23,204 nt of DNA from an uncultured Collinsella sp. GTDB taxonomy: Bacteria > Actinomycetota > Coriobacteriia > Coriobacteriales > Coriobacteriaceae. Below the pieces are notes generated by a model, which was given only the letters and a program-made list of their open reading frames with translations, had not been told where the DNA came from and did no database searches. Every line of letters begins with the position of its first letter. Position 1 is the stretch's first letter. A program made the position numbers and the translations under genes. Below, piece after piece: positions 1-6,993 of this stretch. The stretch lies in the NCBI GenBank assembly GCA_934654605.1, contig CAKUGH010000023.1:1-23204 (forward strand), in the 5' to 3' direction.

Positions 1-341
1 TGGACGTAAAACCGATGCATGAACTCGGTGACGATGATGGGGTCGCGATAGCCCTCGGTCACCTGGATGTCGTAGAGGTTGGACCACTTGCGGGCGAACT
101 CGGTGTTGAACGGCAACAGGGGCATAAAGTTGCATGAAAAGGCGGACTGACGGCCCTTGGTGACTGTGCCGACGACCATTTCGAGCGGAATGTCCCTTAG
201 GCCGACGCTCTCTCGCTGACCTAAGGGGAGCTGGGCAACGAGGCTATCGAGGTCCGTAAGGTAAGGGTGCTCGCTTTGACTGATGGCGTGGCGGCGTCCC
301 TGCTCGCCGCGCTTGCGTGCTTGACGATAGGCCTCTTCCAT
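1..341 (-). CDS. Partial conserved protein with ParB-like N-terminal region (C-terminus cut by window edge)
   Basis: The reading frame is open from ATG at 341 down to base 1, so only the first 113 residues are visible. It starts MEEAYRQARKRGEQGRRHA and contains GLRDIPLEMVVGT, NFMPLLPFNTEFA and EGYRDPIIVTEFMHRFYV. This pattern (a positional 'dedicated to xIPLxxIVGT' segment followed by NFMPLL and RDPI) matches, from memory, the N-terminus of proteins in Firmicutes and Coriobacteria often annotated as BMP-family ABC transporter lipoproteins or ParB-like proteins. There is no signal peptide at this N-terminus. A Shine-Dalgarno AGGGAG sits 8 bases before the ATG. The frame and start are well supported; the functional label is weak because the diagnostic C-terminal part is missing. 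Confidence 0.7.
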   Translation of the reverse strand, partial: MEEAYRQARKRGEQGRRHAISQSEHPYLTDLDSLVAQLPLGQRESVGLRDIPLEMVVGTVTKGRQSAFSCNFMPLLPFNTEFARKWSNLYDIQVTEGYRDPIIVTEFMHRFYV

Positions 342-397
342 GGCGTCTACTCCCTTAGTCGTTTAAACAACGATATGAACCATGGTACCACGATGCG

Positions 398-437
398 AAA
401 CCACCACAAAGGTGCCTGTCCCCTTTGTGGTGGTTTT
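398..437. repeat. REP-like palindrome, copy 1
   Basis: A perfect 15-bp stem (398-412 with 422-436, core ACCACCACAAAGG) encloses the 9-base loop TGCCTGTCC. The same 40 bases recur at 1304-1343 in the same orientation. The loop and inner stem read GGGGACAGGCACC on the minus strand, a string I associate with REP elements linked to REP-associated tyrosine transposases (RAYT); that link is from memory. The right arm overlaps the TAA stop codon of the mechanosensitive channel gene, so it may also end its transcript. Confidence 0.85.
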
Positions 438-1203
438 AGGCGATGATGGGGGCGATGGCGCGGATGCAGGCGTCGGCTGCCGTGAAGGTGGTGCTATCGT
501 CGCTGACGATAAAGATGATTTTGCCCTTGACGCCAAAGTCGCCGATCTCGCTAAAGAGCACGTAGGGCTCCTTGTCAAAGCCCGAGATGGGAAGCACGGC
601 GGCCTTGGTGGCGTCGGTGAGTTCATCTGCCAGCGCGTCCAGTGAAGCCCACTTGGACGTGTCCTTTACGGCAACGGGCACGGCAACGCGCCCAAAGGGC
701 ATCAAGTGCACGAGCGTGTTCTTGGAGATATTTGAGTTGGGGACGATGATAGTCTGCCCGCAGGCGTCCTCGATGGTCGTATGGCGCCAGGTGATATCTT
801 GGACCACGCCCGATACGCCACCGACCTCGATATTGTCGCCGGGTTTGATGATGCCCATGAAGGTCACCTGCATGCCACCGATAAGGTTTGACAGCGTGTC
901 CTGAAAGCCGAGTGAGATGGCGATGCCGCCGACGCCAAGAGCGGCGACGAGGGCGTTTGCGTTAATGCCAAAGCAGTTGTCGAGGATAAAGCTGCCGCCG
1001 ATCATCCAGATGACGGCGCGCGCGATGTTGATGAAGATGCTTGATGAAGGGAGTGGGTTGTCGTCGCGGCTAAGCAGGTGACGCAGGGTCTTGGACGCGA
1101 CCTTGGCGGCAACGGCGGTGCCGATAGCCAAGATGCCTGCCCAGATGATGTTGTGGACCCATCGTTGTGCAAAGAAATGAAGAATTGGCTCAAACAATTC
1201 CAT
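436..1203 (-). CDS. MscS-family small-conductance mechanosensitive ion channel
   Basis: The 255-residue product is a membrane channel that opens under membrane tension and releases solutes during osmotic downshock. Three hydrophobic segments are visible (about 17-40, 55-80 and 84-112). The third is the Gly/Ala-rich pore helix ANALVAALGVGGIAISLGF followed by QDTLSNLIGG, the hallmark of the family. It is followed by the beta domain KPGDNIEVGGVSG (120-132) and IIVPNSNIS. The C-terminal domain is short. An in-frame ATG exists 18 bases upstream, but the sequence GAGGAGG lies inside that extension and is correctly spaced (9 bases) for the ATG at 1203, so I chose 1203. The gene stands alone, bracketed by two identical palindromes. 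Confidence 0.93.
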   Translation of the reverse strand: MELFEPILHFFAQRWVHNIIWAGILAIGTAVAAKVASKTLRHLLSRDDNPLPSSSIFINIARAVIWMIGGSFILDNCFGINANALVAALGVGGIAISLGFQDTLSNLIGGMQVTFMGIIKPGDNIEVGGVSGVVQDITWRHTTIEDACGQTIIVPNSNISKNTLVHLMPFGRVAVPVAVKDTSKWASLDALADELTDATKAAVLPISGFDKEPYVLFSEIGDFGVKGKIIFIVSDDSTTFTAADACIRAIAPIIA

Positions 1204-1302
1204 GTAGGGAAACCTCCTCATGATCGTCCAACCATGATACCCACCAAGAAGCTCATCCGATCAAATTCGGACGGGCTTCTGTGCTCGATATAAGGGTTAA
1301 CA

Positions 1303-1343
1303 AAAACCACCACAAAGGTGCCTGTCCCCTTTGTGGTGGTTTT
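1303..1343. repeat. REP-like palindrome, copy 2
   Basis: A perfect 16-bp stem (1303-1318 with 1328-1343) encloses the loop TGCCTGTCC (1319-1327). Bases 1304-1343 are identical to 398-437. It lies 8 bases beyond the stop codon of the ABC ATPase gene on the minus strand, where it could act as a transcription terminator (the minus strand of the hairpin ends in TTTTTG), and upstream of the channel gene. Confidence 0.85.
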
Positions 1344-1351
1344 CTAGGTCG

Positions 1352-2146
1352 TTAGCTCAGCAGCATGCGGTCGTTGGCGAGCTCGCCGCCCGAGACCTCC
1401 TCGAACTTCTGGAGCAGGTCGGCGACGGTGAGCGACTTTTTCTCGTCGCCGGCCACGTCGTAGATAACATGGCCCTCGTGCATCATGATCAGGCGATTGC
1501 CCAGACGGATGGCGTCGTTCATGTTATGCGTGACCATGAGTGTGGTCAGGTGGTTCTCGTCGACGATCTCCTCGGTCAGGTTGAGCACCTTAGAAGCCGT
1601 CTTGGGGTCGAGTGCGGCGGTGTGCTCGTCGAGCAGCAGCAGACGCGGCTTGGTGAGCGTGGCCATCAGCAGGGTGAGTGCCTGGCGCTGGCCGCCCGAG
1701 AGCAGACCGACCTTGGCGTTGAGGCGTGTGTCCAGGCCAAGGTCCAGGCGTTTGAGCAGCTCAACGTACTCGTCCTTTTCTGCCTTGGTGACGCCCCACG
1801 AAAGGCCGCGACGCTGGCCGCGGCGCTTGGCGAGGGCTAGATTCTCGGCAATCTGCATGTCTGCTGCGGTGCCGCGCATGGGGTCCTGGAACACACGGCC
1901 CAGGTACTTGGCGCGCTGCGACTCGCTCAGACGCGAGATATCGTTGCCGTCGAGCTCGATAACGCCCGAATCGAGCGGATACACGCCGGCGATCATGTTG
2001 AGCAGCGTGGACTTGCCAGCGCCGTTGCCGCCAATCACGGTCACAAAGTCGCCGTCGTTAAGGGTAAGGTCGACGCCGGTGAGTGCGCGCTTCTCGGTGA
2101 CGGCGCCCTTGTTAAAGGTTTTCTTGACGTGCGAGAGCTTAAGCAT
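1352..2146 (-). CDS. ABC transporter ATP-binding protein (TrpXYZ-type importer)
   Basis: The 264-residue cytoplasmic ATPase powers the importer formed with the next two upstream genes. Walker A GGNGAGKS (39-46), Q-loop Q87 in VFQDP, signature LSGGQ (149-153), Walker B LLLLDE (169-174) and the H-loop histidine H207 in VTHNMND are all present, so it should be active. The open frame extends further upstream, but that part lies inside the permease gene. The ATG at 2146 overlaps the permease stop by 8 bases (ATGCTTAA) and has AAGGGGG 9 bases before it, which indicates translational coupling. The LivF/LivG-like ATPase together with a LivH-like permease and a PF04392-type lipoprotein is the arrangement described for tryptophan/tyrosine uptake in streptococci (TrpXYZ); the actual substrate here is unproven. 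Confidence 0.93.
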   Translation of the reverse strand: MLKLSHVKKTFNKGAVTEKRALTGVDLTLNDGDFVTVIGGNGAGKSTLLNMIAGVYPLDSGVIELDGNDISRLSESQRAKYLGRVFQDPMRGTAADMQIAENLALAKRRGQRRGLSWGVTKAEKDEYVELLKRLDLGLDTRLNAKVGLLSGGQRQALTLLMATLTKPRLLLLDEHTAALDPKTASKVLNLTEEIVDENHLTTLMVTHNMNDAIRLGNRLIMMHEGHVIYDVAGDEKKSLTVADLLQKFEEVSGGELANDRMLLS

Positions 2147-3062
2147 CTGCCTCATCCCCCTTCGTGTAGGAGCTGCGGAGCTTATAGCGCTCCCAAACCA
2201 CGGGCACGCACAGGGCCACGGCAACGATCACGGCGGAGAGCAGCTTCATGTCGTTGGCGTCCATGCCCAGCTGCAGCACGATGGCGCGAATGAGGAAGTA
2301 CACCACGGAGCCAAAGACGGCAGAGGCAAGACGGACGCTAAACTGCGTCAGACCGCCGGGCAGCAGGCGGCCGAGCACCTCGCCGATAACAATGGCAGCA
2401 AGACCGATAACGATGGCGCCGGTGCCCATGCCAATGTCAGCGTACTTCTGGCTCTGGCAGATGAGCGCACCCGAAAGGCCGATAAGGGCGTTGGAGAGCA
2501 CGAGGGCGATCATCTTGGTGGAGTTGGTGTTGACGCCCAGGGCGCGGATCATGTACTCGTTGTTGCCGGTGGCACGCAGCGCCGAGCCGATCTCGGTGCC
2601 AAAGAACCAGTACAGGATGGCGACGATGGCCACGGCCAGCACAATGCCCAGGATGATGGCGACGGTGGACTGCGGCAGGCCCGTCATGTGGCTGACGGAT
2701 GAGAAGATAGTGCCCTTGGCAAGGATGGGCGTGTTGGACTTGCCCATGATGCGCAGGTTGATGGACCACAGACTGATCTGCGTGAGGATTCCGGCGAGGA
2801 TTGCAGGAATCTCAAAAACGGTGGTCAAGATGCCCGTGACGGCGCCCGCGATGGCGCCGGCGCACATGCCGGCCAGCACGGCGAGCAAGGGGTCGACGTT
2901 ATTGTTGACGATGAGCACGGCGCAAACGCAGCCGCCGAGGGCAAAGCTGCCGTCGCAGGTCATATCGGGGATGTCGAGCAGGCGGAACGTGATAAACACG
3001 CCAAGCACCATAATGCCCCAGAGGACGCCCTGCGAAACGGCGCCCTGCAATGCAATGAGCAT
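2139..3062 (-). CDS. ABC transporter permease (LivH/BPD_transp_2 type)
   Basis: The 307-residue integral membrane protein has eight to ten hydrophobic stretches, including VLWGIMVLGVFITFRLLDI and ALIVIGLAAIVIGEVLG-like segments. The N-terminal FRLLDIPDMTCDGSFALGG is characteristic of branched-chain-amino-acid-type permeases in the TrpY group. It would form the transmembrane channel that receives substrate from the lipoprotein encoded just upstream. The start is fixed by AGGAGG (3071-3076), 8 bases before the ATG. It overlaps the ATPase gene by 8 bases. The 204-base gap to the lipoprotein gene contains a hairpin that could lower expression of permease and ATPase relative to the binding protein. 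Confidence 0.93.
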   Translation of the reverse strand: MLIALQGAVSQGVLWGIMVLGVFITFRLLDIPDMTCDGSFALGGCVCAVLIVNNNVDPLLAVLAGMCAGAIAGAVTGILTTVFEIPAILAGILTQISLWSINLRIMGKSNTPILAKGTIFSSVSHMTGLPQSTVAIILGIVLAVAIVAILYWFFGTEIGSALRATGNNEYMIRALGVNTNSTKMIALVLSNALIGLSGALICQSQKYADIGMGTGAIVIGLAAIVIGEVLGRLLPGGLTQFSVRLASAVFGSVVYFLIRAIVLQLGMDANDMKLLSAVIVAVALCVPVVWERYKLRSSYTKGDEADA

Positions 3063-3166
3063 GCTTCATACCTCCTAGGATAGGGTGGACACGTGATTTT
3101 CCATAATAGCGGTACCAATGCATAAAAGAGCGGTGGACAGACGTTTTGTTTTACCTGAAACAAGCA

Positions 3167-3195
3167 GGGCGAACGCCGGTCTTTAGCGTTCGCCC
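3167..3195 (-). terminator. Intercistronic hairpin (attenuating terminator) within the ABC operon
   Basis: GGGCGAACGC (3167-3176) and GCGTTCGCCC (3186-3195) form a perfect 10-bp stem with a 9-base loop. On the minus strand it lies between the lipoprotein and permease genes and is followed by TGCTTGTTTC, which is only a weak T-tract. Partial termination or 3' end protection would give more binding protein than permease. This role is inferred. Confidence 0.6.
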
Positions 3196-3266
3196 CAATG
3201 ACTCAGATATTGAATAACGCAGCAGTGGCGCGCGTGCGGGCCCTAGACGCGTTACCGCGCATGGCG

Positions 3267-4247
3267 CTACGCTTCCAGAGCGGAAAGGTCGATACCCAGA
3301 GCCTCGGCCATCTCGTCGTTTTTGACGACGACCAGGTCCTTGCTCGAGAGGTGCTTGATCGGCATATCCTCGGGCTTGGCCTCGCCCTTCAGGATCTTGA
3401 CGGCCATCTCGCCTGCAGCGTAGCCCAGGTCCTCATAGTTGATGGAGAGGGTGAACAGGCCGCCGGCCTTGCACATGCCCTCCTCGCCAGTCACGAAGGG
3501 GAGCTTGTTTTCCTTGCAGATCTGGCCGACCTGCGAAGCGCCCGCGGCGATGGTGTTGTCGGTGGGGGAGTACAGCGCGTCGACCTTGCCCACGGCGGAC
3601 TCGACGACGGACTGAATCTCGTTGGAGCTCGAGACGGTGAAGTCGGTGTACTCCAGGCCTAGCTTGTCGAGCTCCTTCTTGGCGGCCTTGATCTGGACGT
3701 CGGAGTTGGATTCGGCGGTGCAGTAGAGCAGGCCGACCTTCTTAACGTCGGGCAGGACCTTCTGCATCATCTCGAGCTGCTCGGCGACCGGGGTGAGGTC
3801 GGAAGCGCCCGTGACGTTGGTGCCGGGCTTGTCGTTGTCCTGGACCAGGCCGGAGGCGGCGTAGTCGGTGATGGCGCAGCCAACGATGGGGATATCAGCG
3901 GTGGCGCCGGCGGCAGCCTGCGCGGCGGGCGTAGCGATGGCATAGATCAGGTCGACGCCGTCGCCTACGAACTTGTCGGCAATGGACTTGCACGTGGACT
4001 GGTCGTTCTGGGCGTTCTTCTGGTCGATCTTGACCTTGAGACCGCTCTTCTTAATGGCCTTGACGAAGCCGTCGTTGGCGGCATCGAGTGCGGAGTGCTC
4101 GGTGAGCTGCAGAACGCCGACGGTGTAGTCGGAACCGGCGGCAGCGGAGCCGGAACCAGAGTTGCCGCCGCATCCGGCGAGCGGAGCGAGCGCGAGCAGG
4201 CCAGCGGAGACAAGAAGGCTCCTGCGGCTGATGGTGATGTCCTTCAT
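3267..4247 (-). CDS. ABC transporter substrate-binding lipoprotein (PF04392 type, TrpX-like)
   Basis: The 326-residue product begins with a lipoprotein signal: positively charged KDITISRR, a hydrophobic core, then the lipobox LAGC with lipidated Cys26, followed by a Gly/Ser linker. The mature part starts YTVGVLQLTEHSALDAANDGF and contains LIYAIATPAAQAA, VGLLYCTAESNS and SPTDNTIAAG, typical of the ABC_sub_bind family whose members bind aromatic amino acids (TrpX). It would capture substrate outside the cell and hand it to the permease. It is the first gene of the operon and has GGGGG 7 bases before the ATG. The family is clear; tryptophan or tyrosine as substrate is inferred. Confidence 0.92.
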   Translation of the reverse strand: MKDITISRRSLLVSAGLLALAPLAGCGGNSGSGSAAAGSDYTVGVLQLTEHSALDAANDGFVKAIKKSGLKVKIDQKNAQNDQSTCKSIADKFVGDGVDLIYAIATPAAQAAAGATADIPIVGCAITDYAASGLVQDNDKPGTNVTGASDLTPVAEQLEMMQKVLPDVKKVGLLYCTAESNSDVQIKAAKKELDKLGLEYTDFTVSSSNEIQSVVESAVGKVDALYSPTDNTIAAGASQVGQICKENKLPFVTGEEGMCKAGGLFTLSINYEDLGYAAGEMAVKILKGEAKPEDMPIKHLSSKDLVVVKNDEMAEALGIDLSALEA

Positions 4248-4282
4248 ATCATTACCCCCAGTATAAAAATGGCTGGAAACAC

Positions 4283-4301
4283 TGCACTAGGAAAAAGTGC
4301 A
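4283..4301. promoter_or_regulatory. Palindrome in leader of the ABC operon, candidate operator
   Basis: TGCACT (4283-4288) and AGTGCA (4296-4301) form a perfect 6-bp inverted repeat with a 7-base spacer. It lies at or just after the transcription start expected from the promoter at 4311-4338. That position fits a repressor site or a small leader hairpin. No regulator can be assigned from the sequence. Confidence 0.35.
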
Positions 4302-4310
4302 AGTGGGACT

Positions 4311-4338
4311 ATAGTAACGCCGATGTCCATTTTTACAA
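4311..4338 (-). promoter_or_regulatory. Candidate promoter of the TrpXYZ-type ABC operon
   Basis: On the minus strand TTGTAA (4333-4338) is followed after 16 bases by TACTAT (4311-4316). The match to the sigma-70 consensus is good for a GC-rich region, and the transcription start would lie near 4304, about 57 bases before the lipoprotein ATG. Confidence 0.5.
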
Positions 4339-4406
4339 TAACCTGGCGGGTTTTTTAATACTGAACCGGATGGACGGTGCTGAGGAACGACGGACGGTAA
4401 CGGGGT

Positions 4407-5195
4407 TTACGCTGCGGGCGCGGGGCTGTCTTCTTCGTCTAGCGCGGCAAAGAGTTTCTTGCCGTCGAGCAAACGCGTGCTGACGTTTCTCATGCGGCTG
4501 ACCTCAACGGTGCGCAGGGTATCGTCGGCGCCTCGGGTGTTGTAGACCGTTCCCAGCAGATACGAGACGCCATCGCGCTGCCTGATGGCAAAGGGCCGGA
4601 CCGTCATCCGCACCACCTCGGTTTCGCCTCGGGTCAGGACGTTTGAGATATCAAAGCTGACAGTTGTTCCATGGTCGATGGCCTGTTCGACGAGCTCGCA
4701 CGTGTCGATACGCTTGGCGTGCGGACGCGCTGTCTTGATGGGCACGTCGTTGGCGGCCGGTGTCGGTTCGGGCATATCGAGATAGCCGCGAACATCGGCG
4801 CTCGCCATGGCGACCAGGTGCTGCGCCATGCTTTTTCGAATGGCTATGGGCGTCGATCGGTTGCGCATGACCATGCCATGGAGCCGTATGATCTCCTCGT
4901 CAGCAAGCGGGCGGGTGAGGAGCCGATAGCCCACGCCGCGTTTATAGTCGATTTCGTATCCGGCGTGACGAAGTGCGGATATCGAGGTATAGATGCTGCG
5001 GCGTGCCGCCGAGATGGGCATGCGGGCGGGGTCGTCGGGATGGGCGAGGAGCTCGACCAGCTCGTCGGAAAGCAGCGCCTTGTCCTCGCCGGTGTTCTCG
5101 CTCAAAAGCTGCAGGATGCGCACGGCGCGATAGGCTGCCATCGAGGCGGAGCCTCTGGTCGTGGTCTCGTAGTTTTCAACAACGGTTTCGGTCAT
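4407..5195 (-). CDS. WYL-domain transcriptional regulator
   Basis: The 262-residue product has a winged helix-turn-helix N-terminal region (about 20-95), with ISAARRSIYTSISALRHAGYEIDYKRGVGYRL split over the recognition helix and wing, followed by the linker LADEEIIRLHGMV. The C-terminal half (about 165-245), with FDISNVLTRGETE, RMTVRPFAIRQRDGVSYLLG and LRTVEVSRMRNV, resembles the ligand-sensing WYL fold. A GTG at 5204 is possible, but AAAGGAC lies too close to it and suits the ATG at 5195. The target genes are unknown. The neighbouring ABC operon is on the same strand 159 bases downstream. A 13-base repeat occurs both in its leader and in its first codons, which suggests autoregulation. Confidence 0.85.
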   Translation of the reverse strand: MTETVVENYETTTRGSASMAAYRAVRILQLLSENTGEDKALLSDELVELLAHPDDPARMPISAARRSIYTSISALRHAGYEIDYKRGVGYRLLTRPLADEEIIRLHGMVMRNRSTPIAIRKSMAQHLVAMASADVRGYLDMPEPTPAANDVPIKTARPHAKRIDTCELVEQAIDHGTTVSFDISNVLTRGETEVVRMTVRPFAIRQRDGVSYLLGTVYNTRGADDTLRTVEVSRMRNVSTRLLDGKKLFAALDEEDSPAPAA

Positions 5196-5323
5196 AGCGC
5201 CCACGTCCTTTCCTTTTTTGGTGATGGCAGATCAGAGCCTAGGGCGCGGAGCCTGGCCAAGGACGCGTGGCGCCTTGGACGGTCGATGGTTGCCGGCAAA
5301 CGGCGGGTCGAGTTTTCAACAAC
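5171..5323. promoter_or_regulatory. Repeated AGTTTTCAACAAC sites around the start of the WYL regulator gene
   Basis: The 13-mer AGTTTTCAACAAC occurs at 5171-5183 (inside the first codons of the regulator gene) and at 5311-5323 (about 120 bases upstream). An inverted partial copy, GTTGAAAA, is at 5368-5375. Two exact 13-mers within 153 bases are unlikely by chance, and the placement fits operator sites for a self-regulating DNA-binding protein. This is inference. Confidence 0.35.
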
Positions 5324-5371
5324 CCTGCCCAACTGACCAAAACCTTGCCAAAAGCTTGACGGATGCTGTTG

Positions 5372-5407
5372 AAAAAAGCGCCTCTCGGCCGATGTCGAGA
5401 GACGCTT
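5372..5407 (-). terminator. Rho-independent terminator after asnS
   Basis: On the minus strand a 12-bp stem AAGCGTCTCTCG / CGAGAGGCGCTT (one U-G pair, loop of 8) is followed directly by CTTTTTTC. It lies about 45 bases past the asnS stop codon. The wobble pair is only stable on the minus-strand RNA, which supports the direction. Confidence 0.85.
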
Positions 5408-5452
5408 GTGCGATGAGCGTTGCGCGTGGCGACGCGAGCTAGTGCCCGACGA

Positions 5453-6856
5453 TTAGAAGTCGGCGTTGCCCACGGTGCGCGGGTGCGGCAGGACGTCGCG
5501 GATGTTGCCTACGCCGGTGAGGTACATCACCAAGCGCTCGAAGCCCAGACCGTAGCCGGCGTGCTTGCAGGAACCGTAGCGGCGCAGGTCAAGGTAGTAC
5601 TTGTACTGCTCGGGATTCATACCCAGGTCCTTGATGCGGGCCTCGAGCAGATCCAGGCGCTCCTCGCGCTGGGAGCCGCCGATAATCTCGCCGATACCCG
5701 GAACCAGACAGTCGGCGGCGGCGACGGTCTTGCCGTCCTCGTTCATGCGCATGTAGAAAGCCTTGATCTCGGCCGGGTAGTCGGTTACGAAGGTCGGGCG
5801 CTTAAAGTGCTCCTCGGTCAGGAAACGCTCGTGCTCGGTTTGCAGGTCGATGCCCCAGCTCACGGGATAGTCAAACTTGTGACCGGCGGCGACGGCCTGC
5901 TCCAGGATTTCGACGGCCTCGGTATAGGTGACGCGGGCAAAGTCGGAGTTGGCGACATGGTCCAGGCGCTCAAGCAGACCCTTGTCCACAAACTTGTTGA
6001 GCATATTGAGCTCGTCGGGGCAGGTGGCCATGACGTCCTTAAGGACGTACTTGAGCATGGCCTCAGCGTTGTCCATGTAGTCGTTGAGGTCGGCAAAGGC
6101 CATTTCGGGCTCGATCATCCAAAACTCGGCGGCATGGCGCGTGGTGTTGGAGTTTTCGGCGCGGAAGGTGGGGCCAAAGGTGTACACGTCGCCAAAGGCC
6201 ATGGCAAAGTTTTCGGCATTGAGCTGGCCGGAAACGGTGAGGCTCGCATGCTTGCCAAAGAAGTCCTGACTCCAGTCGACCTCGCCGGCCTCGGTGAGGG
6301 GCGGGTTTTTGGGGTCGAGCGTGGTCACGCGGAACATCTCGCCGGCGCCCTCGCAGTCACTCGTGGTGATGATGGGGGTGTTGACGTAGACAAAGCCCTG
6401 CTCCTGGAAGAAGCGGTGGATGGCGGCAGCCGCGACAGAGCGGATGCGGAACACGGCGCGGAACAGGTTGGTGCGCGGGCGCAGGTGCTGCTGGGTGCGC
6501 AGGAACTCGACGGTTGCGCGCTTCTTCTGCAGCGGGTAATCCGGGGCGCTCGTGCCCTCGACCTCGATGGAGGTGGCAGAAAGCTCGAAGGGCTGGGGCG
6601 CATCGGGGGTCAGCTTGACGGTGCCGGTGCAGATGAGGGCGGCCGAGACGTTTTGGTGGGCGATCTCGTCGTAGTTGCCGAGTGCCTCGCGGTTCATGAC
6701 GACCTGCAGGTCGCGGAAGCAGCTGCCGTCGTTGAGTGTAACGAAGCCAAAGTTCTTCATGTCGCGGACGGACTTGACCCAGCCGGCAACGGTGACGGTC
6801 TGGCCACCGAGCGACTCGGCATCGGCATAGAGCTGCGCGATTTTGGTGCGGTTCAC
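5453..6856 (-). CDS. asnS: Asparagine--tRNA ligase
   Basis: The 467-residue cytoplasmic enzyme attaches asparagine to tRNA-Asn; E. coli AsnRS has 466 residues. The N-terminal OB-fold ([19 protein letters not shown]) is followed by the class II catalytic core: motif 2 [19 protein letters not shown], which marks AsnRS rather than AspRS, and motif 3 [13 protein letters not shown] near the C-terminus. The open frame extends upstream to 7075, but the protein family begins at [18 protein letters not shown] sits 4 bases before GTG at 6856, so I use the GTG start. Flanked by its own candidate promoter and a strong terminator, it is probably monocistronic. Confidence 0.96.
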   Translation of the reverse strand: MNRTKIAQLYADAESLGGQTVTVAGWVKSVRDMKNFGFVTLNDGSCFRDLQVVMNREALGNYDEIAHQNVSAALICTGTVKLTPDAPQPFELSATSIEVEGTSAPDYPLQKKRATVEFLRTQQHLRPRTNLFRAVFRIRSVAAAAIHRFFQEQGFVYVNTPIITTSDCEGAGEMFRVTTLDPKNPPLTEAGEVDWSQDFFGKHASLTVSGQLNAENFAMAFGDVYTFGPTFRAENSNTTRHAAEFWMIEPEMAFADLNDYMDNAEAMLKYVLKDVMATCPDELNMLNKFVDKGLLERLDHVANSDFARVTYTEAVEILEQAVAAGHKFDYPVSWGIDLQTEHERFLTEEHFKRPTFVTDYPAEIKAFYMRMNEDGKTVAAADCLVPGIGEIIGGSQREERLDLLEARIKDLGMNPEQYKYYLDLRRYGSCKHAGYGLGFERLVMYLTGVGNIRDVLPHPRTVGNADF

Positions 6857-6902
6857 GTATCCTCCCATAACGGTTGTACGGATTATTTCCAAACAGTTAA
6901 CC

Positions 6903-6931
6903 ATTCTAACCCGCGAGTGGGGGCGTAGCAA
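6903..6931 (-). promoter_or_regulatory. Candidate asnS promoter
   Basis: On the minus strand TTGCTA (6926-6931) and TAGAAT (6903-6908) are separated by 17 bases. Transcription would start near 6896, giving a leader of about 40 bases. No T-box-like structure fits in this short leader. Confidence 0.5.
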
Positions 6932-6962
6932 AACGTCAGGTGTGATGTATGGGCGCGACGTG

Positions 6963-6993
6963 GGCACCGCGCAAGCGCCGATTTTGCGGTGCC
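6963..6993 (-). terminator. Hairpin at the end of the acyltransferase gene
   Basis: GGCACCGC (6963-6970) and GCGGTGCC (6986-6993) form a perfect 8-bp stem with a 15-base loop. It overlaps the last base of the acyltransferase stop codon on the minus strand. There is no T-tract, so it is either a weak terminator or an mRNA end-protecting hairpin. Confidence 0.45.

Noticed and set aside
361..390. Cluster of rare restriction-type palindromes (GTTTAAAC, CCATGG, GGTACC) suggesting a vector junction
   Set aside because: The flanking sequence continues as normal chromosomal genes on both sides and no vector sequence is recognisable; probably chance.
1485..2702. Plus-strand frame of about 400 codons across the ABC genes
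   Set aside because: Antisense to two overlapping, clearly recognisable transporter genes; Ser/Arg-rich low-information sequence.
5420..6928. Plus-strand open frame of about 500 codons opposite asnS
   Set aside because: It is the antisense of a clear AsnRS gene, rich in Gly/Val/Ala repeats without any family motif; long antisense frames are common in GC-rich genes.
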